Source of the DNA: Clostridiales bacterium
GTDB lineage: Bacteria; Bacillota; Clostridia; Christensenellales; Aristaeellaceae
Direction of reading: 5' to 3'
Assembly (NCBI GenBank): GCA_012523405.1
Contig: JAAYIN010000085.1
Location: 1 to 47,519 of the forward strand
DNA length: 47,519 nt
Position 1 is the first letter of the stretch. The number at the start of each line of letters is the position of its first letter. A program made the translations under genes and the position numbers. Below, one piece after another: positions 1 to 7,488 of the stretch. A model generated the notes under the pieces. The model ran no database searches. It saw nothing but the letters and a program-made list of their open reading frames with translations, and was not told where the DNA came from.

Positions 1-42
1 TACATCCTGCTTTGCTGTGCCTACTTCCTCGTGGTTTTCCAT
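1..42 (-). CDS. Possible start of a truncated gene running off the left edge
   Basis: On the minus strand an ATG at 42 opens 14 codons (beginning MENHEEVGTAKQDV) that stay open to the window edge. A GGAG lies five bases upstream of it. It would be transcribed away from the ygiQ terminator. Fourteen codons are too few to recognise a family, and the call rests only on the open frame and the ribosome-binding site. Other frames are also open here, including a hydrophobic plus-strand frame from 1 to 96, so this may be chance. Confidence 0.22.
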   Translation of the reverse strand, partial: MENHEEVGTAKQDV

Positions 43-74
43 GTTTTCTCCATGCTTGTATGGGTTTCTACGAG

Positions 75-127
75 AAAAGAGGCTGTTACAGGATGATTCT
101 TCTGAATCATTCTGCAACAGCCCCTTT
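75..127 (-). terminator. Terminator hairpin of ygiQ; copy 1 of a related inverted repeat
   Basis: Arms of about 24 bases (75-99 and 104-127) close over a TTCT loop. On the minus strand the hairpin is followed by TTTTC, fitting a Rho-independent terminator just after the ygiQ stop. The outer part of the arms (GGCTGTTACAG / CTGCAACAGCC) is shared with the element at 28457-28595. Confidence 0.75.
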
Positions 128-141
128 TGTTATGCACTGAA

Positions 142-2073
142 CTAATTTGGCTTTCGGTTGCGGCTGGGTCGCGATTTGCTATACCCGTTCGCATGTGAAC
201 TTTGCTGTGACTGTCTTCCTTGACTGGGGCGGCGAGAACTGCTGCGTGAGCTGTTGCTTTGATAGCTTCTGTTCATGCTAGAACCGTCCCTTGCAGAGGG
301 TACAAGACATTTCTTATTATATCCAATTAAGTCATCACGGCTTGCTAAACGAAGTGCCTCACGAACGAGCTCGAAGTTCTTTGGACTCTTAAATTGAAGC
401 AGTGCGCGCTGCATGGCTTTTTCATGGGAAGTTTTGGGAACGTAAACGGGTGTCATATCGCGTGGGTCAAGTCCCGTATAATACATACAGGTGCTCAGCG
501 TGCCCGGTGTTGGATAAAAATCCTGCACCTGCTGGGGCTGATGCCCAATATCACGCAGATACTCGGCTAGCTGGATGGCATCATTGAGCTGACTTCCGGG
601 GTGGCTGCTCATCAGATAGGGGACGAGATATTGCTTCATTCCAAGCTTCTCATTGATCGCCTTATACTTGGCAGTGAAAGCCTCATATACCTCATGGTTG
701 GGTTTTCCCATCTTCTCAAGGACATTGCTTGAAATATGCTCGGGTGCAACCTTTAGCTGTCCGCTGACATGATACTTGCACAGGTCGTTGAGGAATGCTG
801 GGTTTCGATCGGCCATCACATAGTCAAAGCGAATGCCTGAACGAATGAATACCTTCTTGACGCGGGGCAATTTGCGCATTTTTCCCAGCATCTCGCATAG
901 CTCTGCATGGCTGACATTAAGGTGTTTGCACGGTGTAGGGAATAGGCATTGACGCTTTTTGCATGTACCGCTTTTGAGCTGCTTTTCGCATGCAGGGGAG
1001 CGGAAGTTGGCTGTCGGACCGCCAACATCATGGATATAGCCCTTGAAATCAGGAAAAGATGTGAGTAGCTTTGCTTCATCAAGTAAGGATTTTTCACTGC
1101 GTGAGGTGACGATGCGTCCTTGGTGAAAGGTCAATGCACAGAAATTGCAGGAACCAAAGCACCCGCGCACCGATGAAAGGGAAAAACGAACCTCATCAAG
1201 CGCGGGAACACCGCCGTATTTGTCATAGGATGGGTGCGAGGTGCGCGTATATGGCAGTGCATAGACATCGTCTAAGGCATTGCGTTCAAGAGGCATGGCG
1301 GGCGGGTTTTGTACGAGATAACGCATCTCATCTTGCTTTTGACACAGCGTCTTGCCGCGGACGGGATCTTGCTCCTCATATTCGAGCATAAAGGCCCTTG
1401 CATACGCTTTGTGATCGGTGCTAACCTCTGCATGACCTGGCAGCAATACGGCGTGTTTTGGGGGCTCCTTAGCCATATAACAGCAACCTGAGAGGGTCGA
1501 TAGTTCATGGGCAGGCATTCCGCGCCTAACCCAGTCGCAGCAGTCAATGATGGTCTTCTCGCCCATGCCGTACATGAGGATGGTCGCGGCACTATCAACC
1601 AGCACGCTGCGGCGCACCTTATCATCCCAATAGTCATAATGGGAGAAACGGCGAAGCGATGCCTCTACGCCGCCAATCAGTATAGGCATACCGGGATACG
1701 CCTGATGAATGCGGTTGCAGTAGACGGTAACCGCCCTGTCGGGGCGCATGCCGCCTTTTCCGCCAGGGGCGTATACATCCGTGCTCCTACGCTTTTTAGC
1801 AGTTGTATAGTGGTTGACCATGCTATCGATGACGCCTGATGATACCAAAAAACCAAGCTTCGGTCGGCCAAAAAGCTTGAAGGCATCAGCGCTGTGATAC
1901 TCAGGCAGACAAAGCAGTGCGATTTTATATCCCGCATATTCCAGTACGCGGCTGATGATCGCATGCCCAAAAGATGGGTGATCCACATAGGCTTCCCCGA
2001 CGACATAGACAAAGTCAGGTGCATCCCATCCGCGTTCGCGTACCTCCTGGGGGGAGATTGGCAGAAAATTCAT
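142..2073 (-). CDS. ygiQ: YgiQ family radical SAM protein
   Basis: This 643-residue protein belongs to the YgiQ (UPF0313) radical SAM family, whose physiological reaction is not established. The radical SAM motif is visible as RGCFGSCNFCALTFHQGR, a CxxxCxxC cluster site that binds a [4Fe-4S] cluster and S-adenosylmethionine. It is preceded by the long N-terminal domain (PVLIGGVEASLRR region) typical of the family. The C-terminus is a basic, Ser/Arg-rich tail (SYQSNSSRSSSRRPSQGRQS region), probably disordered and possibly nucleic-acid binding. The start at 2073 was chosen because GGAGGT lies six bases upstream; an in-frame ATG at 2094 lacks such a site. The gene appears monocistronic, with its own promoter and a terminator hairpin. 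Confidence 0.93.
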   Translation of the reverse strand: MNFLPISPQEVRERGWDAPDFVYVVGEAYVDHPSFGHAIISRVLEYAGYKIALLCLPEYHSADAFKLFGRPKLGFLVSSGVIDSMVNHYTTAKKRRSTDVYAPGGKGGMRPDRAVTVYCNRIHQAYPGMPILIGGVEASLRRFSHYDYWDDKVRRSVLVDSAATILMYGMGEKTIIDCCDWVRRGMPAHELSTLSGCCYMAKEPPKHAVLLPGHAEVSTDHKAYARAFMLEYEEQDPVRGKTLCQKQDEMRYLVQNPPAMPLERNALDDVYALPYTRTSHPSYDKYGGVPALDEVRFSLSSVRGCFGSCNFCALTFHQGRIVTSRSEKSLLDEAKLLTSFPDFKGYIHDVGGPTANFRSPACEKQLKSGTCKKRQCLFPTPCKHLNVSHAELCEMLGKMRKLPRVKKVFIRSGIRFDYVMADRNPAFLNDLCKYHVSGQLKVAPEHISSNVLEKMGKPNHEVYEAFTAKYKAINEKLGMKQYLVPYLMSSHPGSQLNDAIQLAEYLRDIGHQPQQVQDFYPTPGTLSTCMYYTGLDPRDMTPVYVPKTSHEKAMQRALLQFKSPKNFELVREALRLASRDDLIGYNKKCLVPSARDGSSMNRSYQSNSSRSSSRRPSQGRQSQQSSHANGYSKSRPSRNRKPN

Positions 2074-2102
2074 CAAAATACCTCCGATGTTCATTACAAG
2101 GT

Positions 2103-2111
2103 ATTATAACA
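2103..2111 (-). promoter_or_regulatory. Extended -10 promoter of ygiQ
   Basis: The minus strand reads TGTTATAAT (2111-2103), a TGnTATAAT extended -10 box, 30 bases before the ygiQ start. The -35 region (TTCCAT at 2132-2127, 18-base spacer) is weak, which is usual for extended -10 promoters. Confidence 0.6.
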
Positions 2112-2173
2112 CAGAATGCTGCCCACATGGAAACATGGATTTTGAGAATCTCAGGAATTGGAAGGGATCAGAT

Positions 2174-2803
2174 TCAAAACAGTGACCACAGATTCAGAAT
2201 TTGCTTTGTGTCCCATATGATTTCGGGTTCACTGGGTGTTATCGAAGCGGAAGATGCATCATCGGCGGTGACCGGCGTTTGCCAAGGCTCATCGCTCGCA
2301 GCAGCAAGGCATAGCTGGGGAAAGAGGACGCACCACCAGTTTTGCCCTTCGCCGCTTCCAAGCGTAATGCGCAGCGCCTGATACTCGCCGCTTGGCAATG
2401 TGATATGGCCATAGTCCTTTGCGGGCAAGGTCATTCGTCCGACTTCGGCAGATACGCTGCCTGTGAATCCCTCTGCTTTTGCGCATTCCTCCGCAACGCA
2501 TCTCATCTCTTCTGCTTGACTGGCAAGCAGCGCATAGACTTGCGTGCAGCTGGCATCGGCGGCTGCGGTAAGCTCATTCCCAAAGGCTTTGAGCACGGCA
2601 TCGCGCACAGCCAGCTTGATGCGCTGCGCCTCGGTGTCATCGCTGTCAGCAAGGATGTGCAAACGGATGATGTCGCCTGATTCATAGGCACTAAGCAGGA
2701 CCTGTTCCTCCTGCGTGAATGAGTTGGCTTGAGCGGTTGCGAGTGCTGGTAAAAAGAGCAGCACGAGCAGACAGATAGCTGTTAATCCAATGACTTTTTT
2801 CAT
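2174..2803 (-). CDS. spoIIR: Stage II sporulation protein R (SpoIIR)
   Basis: This 209-residue exported protein matches SpoIIR, the forespore-made signal that triggers processing of pro-sigma-E by SpoIIGA in the mother cell. The evidence is an N-terminal signal segment (MKKVIGLTAICLLVLLFLPA, likely cut after ATA near residue 24), the family-typical IRLHILADSD block near residue 46, and the diagnostic GQNWWCVLFPQLCLA block near residue 155. The start has GGAGGG eight bases upstream. The gene stands alone between ygiQ and a divergent zinc peptidase gene. Its presence marks the organism as spore-forming. The 80 bases between its stop and ygiQ hold the ygiQ promoter and no clear terminator. Confidence 0.92.
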   Translation of the reverse strand: MKKVIGLTAICLLVLLFLPALATAQANSFTQEEQVLLSAYESGDIIRLHILADSDDTEAQRIKLAVRDAVLKAFGNELTAAADASCTQVYALLASQAEEMRCVAEECAKAEGFTGSVSAEVGRMTLPAKDYGHITLPSGEYQALRITLGSGEGQNWWCVLFPQLCLAAASDEPWQTPVTADDASSASITPSEPEIIWDTKQILNLWSLF

Positions 2804-2822
2804 GTGTTCATCCCTCCCGCAC

Positions 2823-2852
2823 TAGATTGCCCGATTGCGTGAGGATGTATAC
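2823..2852 (-). promoter_or_regulatory. Candidate sigma-F promoter of spoIIR
   Basis: The minus strand carries GTATA (2852-2848), a 15-base gap and GGGCAATCTA (2832-2823). This approximates the forespore sigma-F consensus GYWTA-N15-GGNRANAMTW, with mismatches in the -10. spoIIR is a known sigma-F target in Bacillus. The predicted start site falls very close to the ribosome-binding site, which weakens the call. Confidence 0.42.
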
Positions 2853-2932
2853 ATATGGGATTAATCAACAATTTCAAGCAACCAAACAGACATTCTGTCC
2901 GTAAGTGATTGAAATTTTATCGGAAAGGTGTA

Positions 2933-2941
2933 TGCTATAAT
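2933..2941 (+). promoter_or_regulatory. Extended -10 promoter of the zinc peptidase gene
   Basis: TGCTATAAT is a full TGnTATAAT extended -10 box 38 bases before the start codon at 2979. A TTGAAA at 2909-2914 is too far away (21 bases) to act as a standard -35. Confidence 0.6.
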
Positions 2942-2978
2942 AGGTAATGACTTAACAATGATTAAAGGAGGCTCCACT

Positions 2979-3662
2979 ATGTATTATTTGGATTGGACGA
3001 TGATTTTTGTTATTCCAGGCCTCTTACTAGGCCTTTATGCACAATGGAAAGTACAGTCGTCATTTAAGAAATATTCGAAGGTTAAGACAACGTCAGGTCG
3101 GTCGGCGAACGAAATTGCGCGCGCACTCCTCAACAGCACGCACTGCGATGCAGTCAATATTTCGGCGATTAGCGGCTCGCTCACCGATCACTATGACCCG
3201 CGCAGCAATACCCTGAGATTGAGCGACGATGTCAATGGTTCTACAAGCGTAGCTGCAATCGGTGTTGCAGCGCATGAATGCGGGCACGCGATGCAGCAAA
3301 AACAGGGGTATGCGCCCTTGAAGCTGCGCTCAGCTCTTGTTCCCGTTGTGAATCTTGGAAGCAACCTGTATTTCCCAATCTTCCTAGCCGGTATGCTCTT
3401 TAGCTGGTCACCGCTGATTTATGTCGGTATCGCATGCTTTGCTCTTTCGCTGGTGTTTTCTCTTGTAACACTTCCTGTGGAATTTAATGCGAGCAACCGC
3501 GCGATGGCAGCGCTCACAAGCGGAGGATATCTATCGCAAGAGGAGCTCAAAGGCGCAAGAACTGTACTGAATGCAGCAGCCCTAACCTATGTAGCAGCGG
3601 CAGTCAGCAGCCTATTGCAGTTGGTGAGGCTGCTTGTTATTTCTCGAAATCGCCGCGACTAG
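2979..3662 (+). CDS. YugP family membrane zinc metallopeptidase
   Basis: This 227-residue integral membrane protein matches the YugP-type neutral zinc metallopeptidase family (Zn_peptidase_2). The catalytic HEXXH motif reads AAHECGHAMQ near residue 98, where the two His bind zinc and Glu activates water. An N-terminal hydrophobic segment (residues 4-20) and two further segments after residue 120 predict membrane anchoring. The start was placed at 2979 because AAAGGAGG (2964-2971) precedes it at ideal distance; the earlier in-frame ATG at 2928 lies on the promoter -10. It is the first of three plus-strand genes packed closely together with a helicase and a TraB-like lipoprotein. Substrate unknown. 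Confidence 0.88.
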   Translation: MYYLDWTMIFVIPGLLLGLYAQWKVQSSFKKYSKVKTTSGRSANEIARALLNSTHCDAVNISAISGSLTDHYDPRSNTLRLSDDVNGSTSVAAIGVAAHECGHAMQQKQGYAPLKLRSALVPVVNLGSNLYFPIFLAGMLFSWSPLIYVGIACFALSLVFSLVTLPVEFNASNRAMAALTSGGYLSQEELKGARTVLNAAALTYVAAAVSSLLQLVRLLVISRNRRD

Positions 3663-3685
3663 TCATTTGAAGGGGAGGTATGAAA

Positions 3686-5992
3686 ATGGAGACATCGTTT
3701 CGCATTTCGGTTCGCGATCTGGTTGCCTTCACGTACTTCCAAGAGGATATTCTGCCTTCCGGTGATGCGAGCTTGATGCTCGCTGGTACGCAGGCACATA
3801 AATCAAGACAGGAACAAACAGACGATCATACGGAATACACGGTCAAATCGATTTTTGAAGAAATGGGCGAGACGATGCTCGTTTTTGGCAGGATTGATAT
3901 TTTTCGTGACGGCGACATCCCTGTGATTGAGGAAATCAAGCTGAGTTCATGGAATCAGCCCTATGCAATGCCTGAGCACCGCGCTCAGGCTCTTTGTTAT
4001 GCAGCGATGATAGCAAAGGAAAAACCGGCAGAGCGTGTGACATTCTCAGTATGCTATGTGAATGCCGGCGGCGAAGTGGAGCGGGAGTTTACGGAGACGC
4101 TGACATCAAGCGAGCTGATGGATGAAATGCATGAGCTGCTTATGCCATGGCTCAAGGTAGCGATTCGCGAGCAAGCGCATCAGAAGCGTAGGGATGCATC
4201 ACTAAAAAGCATGACCTTTCCATTTGAAGGCTACCGAAAGGGTCAAAGAGAGCTAGCTGTTCAGGTATATACTGCGATCACGCGCAAGAAGAGATTGTAT
4301 GCTAGCCTGCCCACGGGGACTGGAAAGAGCGCAGCGGTACTCTTCCCTGCACTCAAAGCCATGGGCGAGGGGAAGAACAAGAAGATTCTCTACTTTACGG
4401 CTCGAAATACAGCGCGCCAAAGCCCGCTTGCGACGCTTGAAAAAATGCAAGCTAAAGGCATGATTGCAAGGTGTTCGACGCTGACGGCAAAGGAAAAGAT
4501 GTGCCCTAAGATGGTTCGCTGCCACCCTGATTACTGCGAGCGTGCAAAGGGTCATTATAGTAGGGAGATCGATGCGATTGATGATCTGATAGGGAGTGAC
4601 AATCTCTATTGGGATGATGCATTGATCACCCAAGTAGCGAACAAACATAATATTTGTCCCTTTGAATTTGCGCTAGCACTCACTGATCTTGCGGATGTGG
4701 TGGTGCTGGATATCAACTACGCATTCGATCCCTTTGCGCAGCTCAAGCGCATGTTTCAGCGCAAAAGAGGCCTAACGCTGCTGATTGATGAAGCGCATCA
4801 CACGGTCGATCGGGTGAGGGAGAGCTTGTCGGGCGAGATGGACAGCAAAGAGCTTGTGCGTCACCGAGCCATCTTTGGCAAGGAAGCGGGCAGGCGGCAT
4901 TCGTTTTACAAAGAACTGACGAAGGTCATCAATCAATTGCGGTTGCTCATGGACGGGGATGATCCAAGCACAGAATCACTGGAAATCAGGCTGGATGATT
5001 TACCTGATGGCATTGTGCAGAGTGTGCAAGAATTACTGGATGAATGCATGACAGTATTTGCAAATCCCGTCCATAGCGGCGAAGCGATGGCGAGCGTATC
5101 AGCAGTGATTCGCCTTTGCTTGCCCTTTTTATATGCAGTGGAGCATCTGGATGACGACTATGCTATTTTATTAAGCGGGAAAAGACGTGAGCGCTGCTTG
5201 ACGCTTTACTGTTTGCTTCCTAGCAAGGAGATTGCGCGCATTACAAAAACAATGCAGGGAACGGTGTTCTTTTCAGCGACACTGACGCCTCTTCCAGCCA
5301 TGAAGCAGCTGCTTGGCGGCGAAGAAGGCGATGCGTGTTTCTCTTTCCCATCGCCTTTCCCGCCGCAAAACCTTAAGGTGGTTAGAAAGCGTATTTCCAC
5401 AAGGTATCAAGACCGCGAGCAGAGCGCCAAGGAAGTTGCCGGCAGTATTTCGCAGGCTGTGATGGGGCGCAAGGGCAAGTATATAGCTTATTTTCCAAGC
5501 TACGCCTATATGAGACTTGTGCTAAGCGATCTTAATCAGGAAATCCTGCCGCCTCTATGGATACAAGATCGGGATATGGATGAGGAAAACCGAAATGAAT
5601 TTCTCCGCGCCTTCCAGGAAGACCAGGAAGCAAAGCTGGGACTCTGCGTGCTTGGCGGGCTGTTTAGCGAAGGCGTTGATCTCCCGGGTGATCAGCTCAT
5701 CGGCGCGATCATCGTCGGTGTGGGGCTGCCTGTGCCTACGCAGCGTGTGAAAGTCGTGCAGACATGCTATGCGCATCATTTTGGAGACGGATTTGGCTAT
5801 GCATGCCGTATTCCCGGGATGCATAAGGTACTTCAGGCGGGCGGACGTGTGATTCGTACAGAGGAGGACATGGGGCTTGTGCTGCTGCTGGATGATCGCT
5901 ATTATCATCGGGAGTACGAAGCACTGCTGCCGCAGCATTGGCAGTTAATCAATGAGGATATCGGGCGAGCAATCGCAGAATTGGAGGGGTAA
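3686..5992 (+). CDS. RecB/Cas4-like nuclease fused to an XPD/DinG-type DNA helicase
   Basis: This 768-residue protein combines an N-terminal PD-(D/E)XK nuclease-like domain with a superfamily 2 helicase of the XPD/DinG class. In the first 120 residues, GRIDIF, EEIKLSS (E-x-K) and QALCYA (QxxxY motif) fit the RecB/Cas4 nuclease fold. The helicase has Walker A (SLPTGTGKSA near residue 207), a four-Cys stretch between about 262 and 283 that should hold a [4Fe-4S] cluster, a DEAH box (LLIDEAHH near 366) and a C-terminal motif VI (QAGGRVIR). The family unwinds damaged or structured DNA 5' to 3'. The start at 3686 sits seven bases after AAGGGGAGG; the ATG at 3680 is too close. The stop is two bases before the next gene. 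Confidence 0.87.
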   Translation: METSFRISVRDLVAFTYFQEDILPSGDASLMLAGTQAHKSRQEQTDDHTEYTVKSIFEEMGETMLVFGRIDIFRDGDIPVIEEIKLSSWNQPYAMPEHRAQALCYAAMIAKEKPAERVTFSVCYVNAGGEVEREFTETLTSSELMDEMHELLMPWLKVAIREQAHQKRRDASLKSMTFPFEGYRKGQRELAVQVYTAITRKKRLYASLPTGTGKSAAVLFPALKAMGEGKNKKILYFTARNTARQSPLATLEKMQAKGMIARCSTLTAKEKMCPKMVRCHPDYCERAKGHYSREIDAIDDLIGSDNLYWDDALITQVANKHNICPFEFALALTDLADVVVLDINYAFDPFAQLKRMFQRKRGLTLLIDEAHHTVDRVRESLSGEMDSKELVRHRAIFGKEAGRRHSFYKELTKVINQLRLLMDGDDPSTESLEIRLDDLPDGIVQSVQELLDECMTVFANPVHSGEAMASVSAVIRLCLPFLYAVEHLDDDYAILLSGKRRERCLTLYCLLPSKEIARITKTMQGTVFFSATLTPLPAMKQLLGGEEGDACFSFPSPFPPQNLKVVRKRISTRYQDREQSAKEVAGSISQAVMGRKGKYIAYFPSYAYMRLVLSDLNQEILPPLWIQDRDMDEENRNEFLRAFQEDQEAKLGLCVLGGLFSEGVDLPGDQLIGAIIVGVGLPVPTQRVKVVQTCYAHHFGDGFGYACRIPGMHKVLQAGGRVIRTEEDMGLVLLLDDRYYHREYEALLPQHWQLINEDIGRAIAELEG

Positions 5993-5994
5993 GG

Positions 5995-6954
5995 ATGAAA
6001 CATTTAGATAAACGTATGACAAAGCTGACGGCACTGATCATGACTGCCGTGATGCTTGTGGTGCTGGCTTCAAGCTGCGCAATTGGCGAGGGAAGTCATG
6101 GCATTGCGTACAAAGTAACGGGCGGTAAAAACGACATGGTTGTTTTGGGTTCTATTCATGTGGGCAATGAGGATATGTACCCGCTGAGCGATGCACTGCA
6201 AGAGGCAATTGCTGCTGCGGACACATTGATTTTTGAATGTGATTCGGAGTCTGCTGAAGTAATGAGCATGATGCTGGAGCTCATGTATTACCCTAAGGGA
6301 GAAACTCTGCAGGACCATGTATCCAAAGAAACCTATGCTTTGCTCAAAGAGGCACTCCAAGCAACAGGCTATTCAGTCGGTGTCTTTAATGCATTTCGTC
6401 CATGGGCGGTTTCGTCGACATTTGCACTGATTACAACAGCGCTTGAAATGGGTGTGGATGATATCACAAAAGCAAGTGAGCTGGGTGTAGAGTCGCAAAT
6501 TATACAGCTGGCGAAGGACGATGGAAAAGCGGTTGGATATTTAGAAACGGCAGAATTACAGCTTCAGATGATGAATGATTTTAGTCCGGATTTGCAGGAG
6601 TACATGCTGCAAACCACCTGCGAGGAGTTGCTTAGCGACCCTGAGGAGGTGGCTGAAAATAGTGAGATCAAATACTGGCCAAGCTGGTGGCGCGATGGGG
6701 ATGTAGACTCCTTTGTACAGTCCTATCTTGTGTCGATGCAAGAAGATCCAATGCCCGAATTGATGGAGGAATATCATTATGCGCTTGTGACAGAGCGCAA
6801 CGGCAATATGGCGGAGGGGATTCGTGCATTGCTGGAGTCAGATGAACCTCATAGCTACTTTGTAACAGTAGGTCTTTTGCATCTGGTGCTCCCGGAGGAT
6901 AGCGTGATGTATGAGCTCCAGAAGATGGGGTACACAGTGGAAAAACTGAATTGA
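5995..6954 (+). CDS. TraB/GumN family lipoprotein
   Basis: This 319-residue protein fits the TraB/GumN (PrgY-like) family. The N-terminal LGSIHVG block near residue 50 and a LIFECDSES block near residue 80 match the family's conserved His and Glu motifs, and the C-terminal HSYFVTVGLLHLV block is also typical. These proteins are proposed metal-dependent proteases or Tiki-like hydrolases. The N-terminus is a lipoprotein-type signal (AVMLVVLASSCA), so the mature protein is probably attached outside the membrane; the lipobox is imperfect, with Ser before Cys. A good GGAGGGG site precedes the start. It follows the helicase gene by two bases, suggesting translational coupling. Confidence 0.85.
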   Translation: MKHLDKRMTKLTALIMTAVMLVVLASSCAIGEGSHGIAYKVTGGKNDMVVLGSIHVGNEDMYPLSDALQEAIAAADTLIFECDSESAEVMSMMLELMYYPKGETLQDHVSKETYALLKEALQATGYSVGVFNAFRPWAVSSTFALITTALEMGVDDITKASELGVESQIIQLAKDDGKAVGYLETAELQLQMMNDFSPDLQEYMLQTTCEELLSDPEEVAENSEIKYWPSWWRDGDVDSFVQSYLVSMQEDPMPELMEEYHYALVTERNGNMAEGIRALLESDEPHSYFVTVGLLHLVLPEDSVMYELQKMGYTVEKLN

Positions 6955-6956
6955 GT

Positions 6957-7003
6957 AAAAAAGCGAGCCACAATCCAGCAACGGATTGTGGCTCGCTTTT
7001 TTA
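6957..7003. terminator. Bidirectional terminator between traB-like gene and rrf2 gene
   Basis: Perfect 15-base arms (6962-6976 and 6983-6997) close over AGCAAC, flanked by a run of A on the left and of T on the right. It can terminate both convergent genes. The TAA stop of the rrf2 gene lies in the flanking A/T tract (7001-7003). Confidence 0.92.
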
Positions 7004-7432
7004 TATGATGTAATGACCGATATCATCGCCCGATGCAGCAAGGTCTGCGATTGTAACGCTTTGCAGATACTCGGTGATGCGCCTGTCAAGCTCTATCCAC
7101 ATGGGCAATGTCTTGCACTCACCTGCTCTTGAGCATGTGCCAGCCTTTGCATCAAGGCAGGCAATGGGGGCAATGCTTCCTTCTGTCAGAATTAGAATTT
7201 GCGCAGCAGTGATCTGGTCGGGTGATTTTGTCAGCTTATAACCGCCGCCTTTGCCGCGCAGACCAATGAGGATATCCCCCTTGACAAGTAGAGAAATAAT
7301 GCTCTCTAGATATTTCATTGATATGCCTTGTCTTTTGGATATTTCCTTGAGCGTGATGTAGCTATCTGAATTCTGCTCTGCAAGGTCAATGATGACCCGA
7401 AGGGCATAACGTCCCTTGGTTGAAATCTTCAC
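7001..7432 (-). CDS. Rrf2 family transcriptional regulator, IscR-like
   Basis: This 143-residue winged-helix regulator begins with the family signature MKISTKGRYALRVIIDLA and has the HTH segment (ISKRQGISMKYLESII, residues 31-46) and wing (GLRGKGGGYKL). Three cysteines at 92, 100 and 106 match in number and almost in spacing the [2Fe-2S] ligands of IscR (92, 98, 104). It may therefore sense iron-sulfur status; a CymR-like role in cysteine control is the main alternative. It follows the serine dehydratase genes, whose product needs an iron-sulfur cluster, but has its own promoter. A palindrome overlaps that promoter, suggesting autorepression. Confidence 0.92.
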   Translation of the reverse strand: MKISTKGRYALRVIIDLAEQNSDSYITLKEISKRQGISMKYLESIISLLVKGDILIGLRGKGGGYKLTKSPDQITAAQILILTEGSIAPIACLDAKAGTCSRAGECKTLPMWIELDRRITEYLQSVTIADLAASGDDIGHYII

Positions 7433-7458
7433 GATGATTCACTCCTTGTGTAAAACCT

Positions 7459-7488
7459 ATTATACCATGTGGTATGCTAGGATTTCAA
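7459..7488 (-). promoter_or_regulatory. Promoter of the rrf2 gene with overlapping palindrome
   Basis: The minus strand carries TTGAAA (7488-7483), an 18-base spacer and TATAAT (7464-7459). An inverted repeat ATACCATGTGGTAT (7462-7475) overlaps the -10 and spacer, a position where a bound dimer would block RNA polymerase. The -35 box lies over the last codons of the upstream sdaAA gene. Confidence 0.65.

Noticed and set aside
1-96. Plus-strand hydrophobic frame open from the left edge
   Set aside because: It runs into the ygiQ terminator hairpin before stopping, and two other frames are open as well.
1974-2381. Plus-strand open frame of 135 codons across the ygiQ start and spoIIR end
   Set aside because: It runs antisense to two clear genes and over the ygiQ promoter, has no ribosome-binding site and a composition typical of a shadow frame.
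4253-4648. Minus-strand open frame of 131 codons
   Set aside because: It is fully inside the helicase gene, no family features, no ribosome site.
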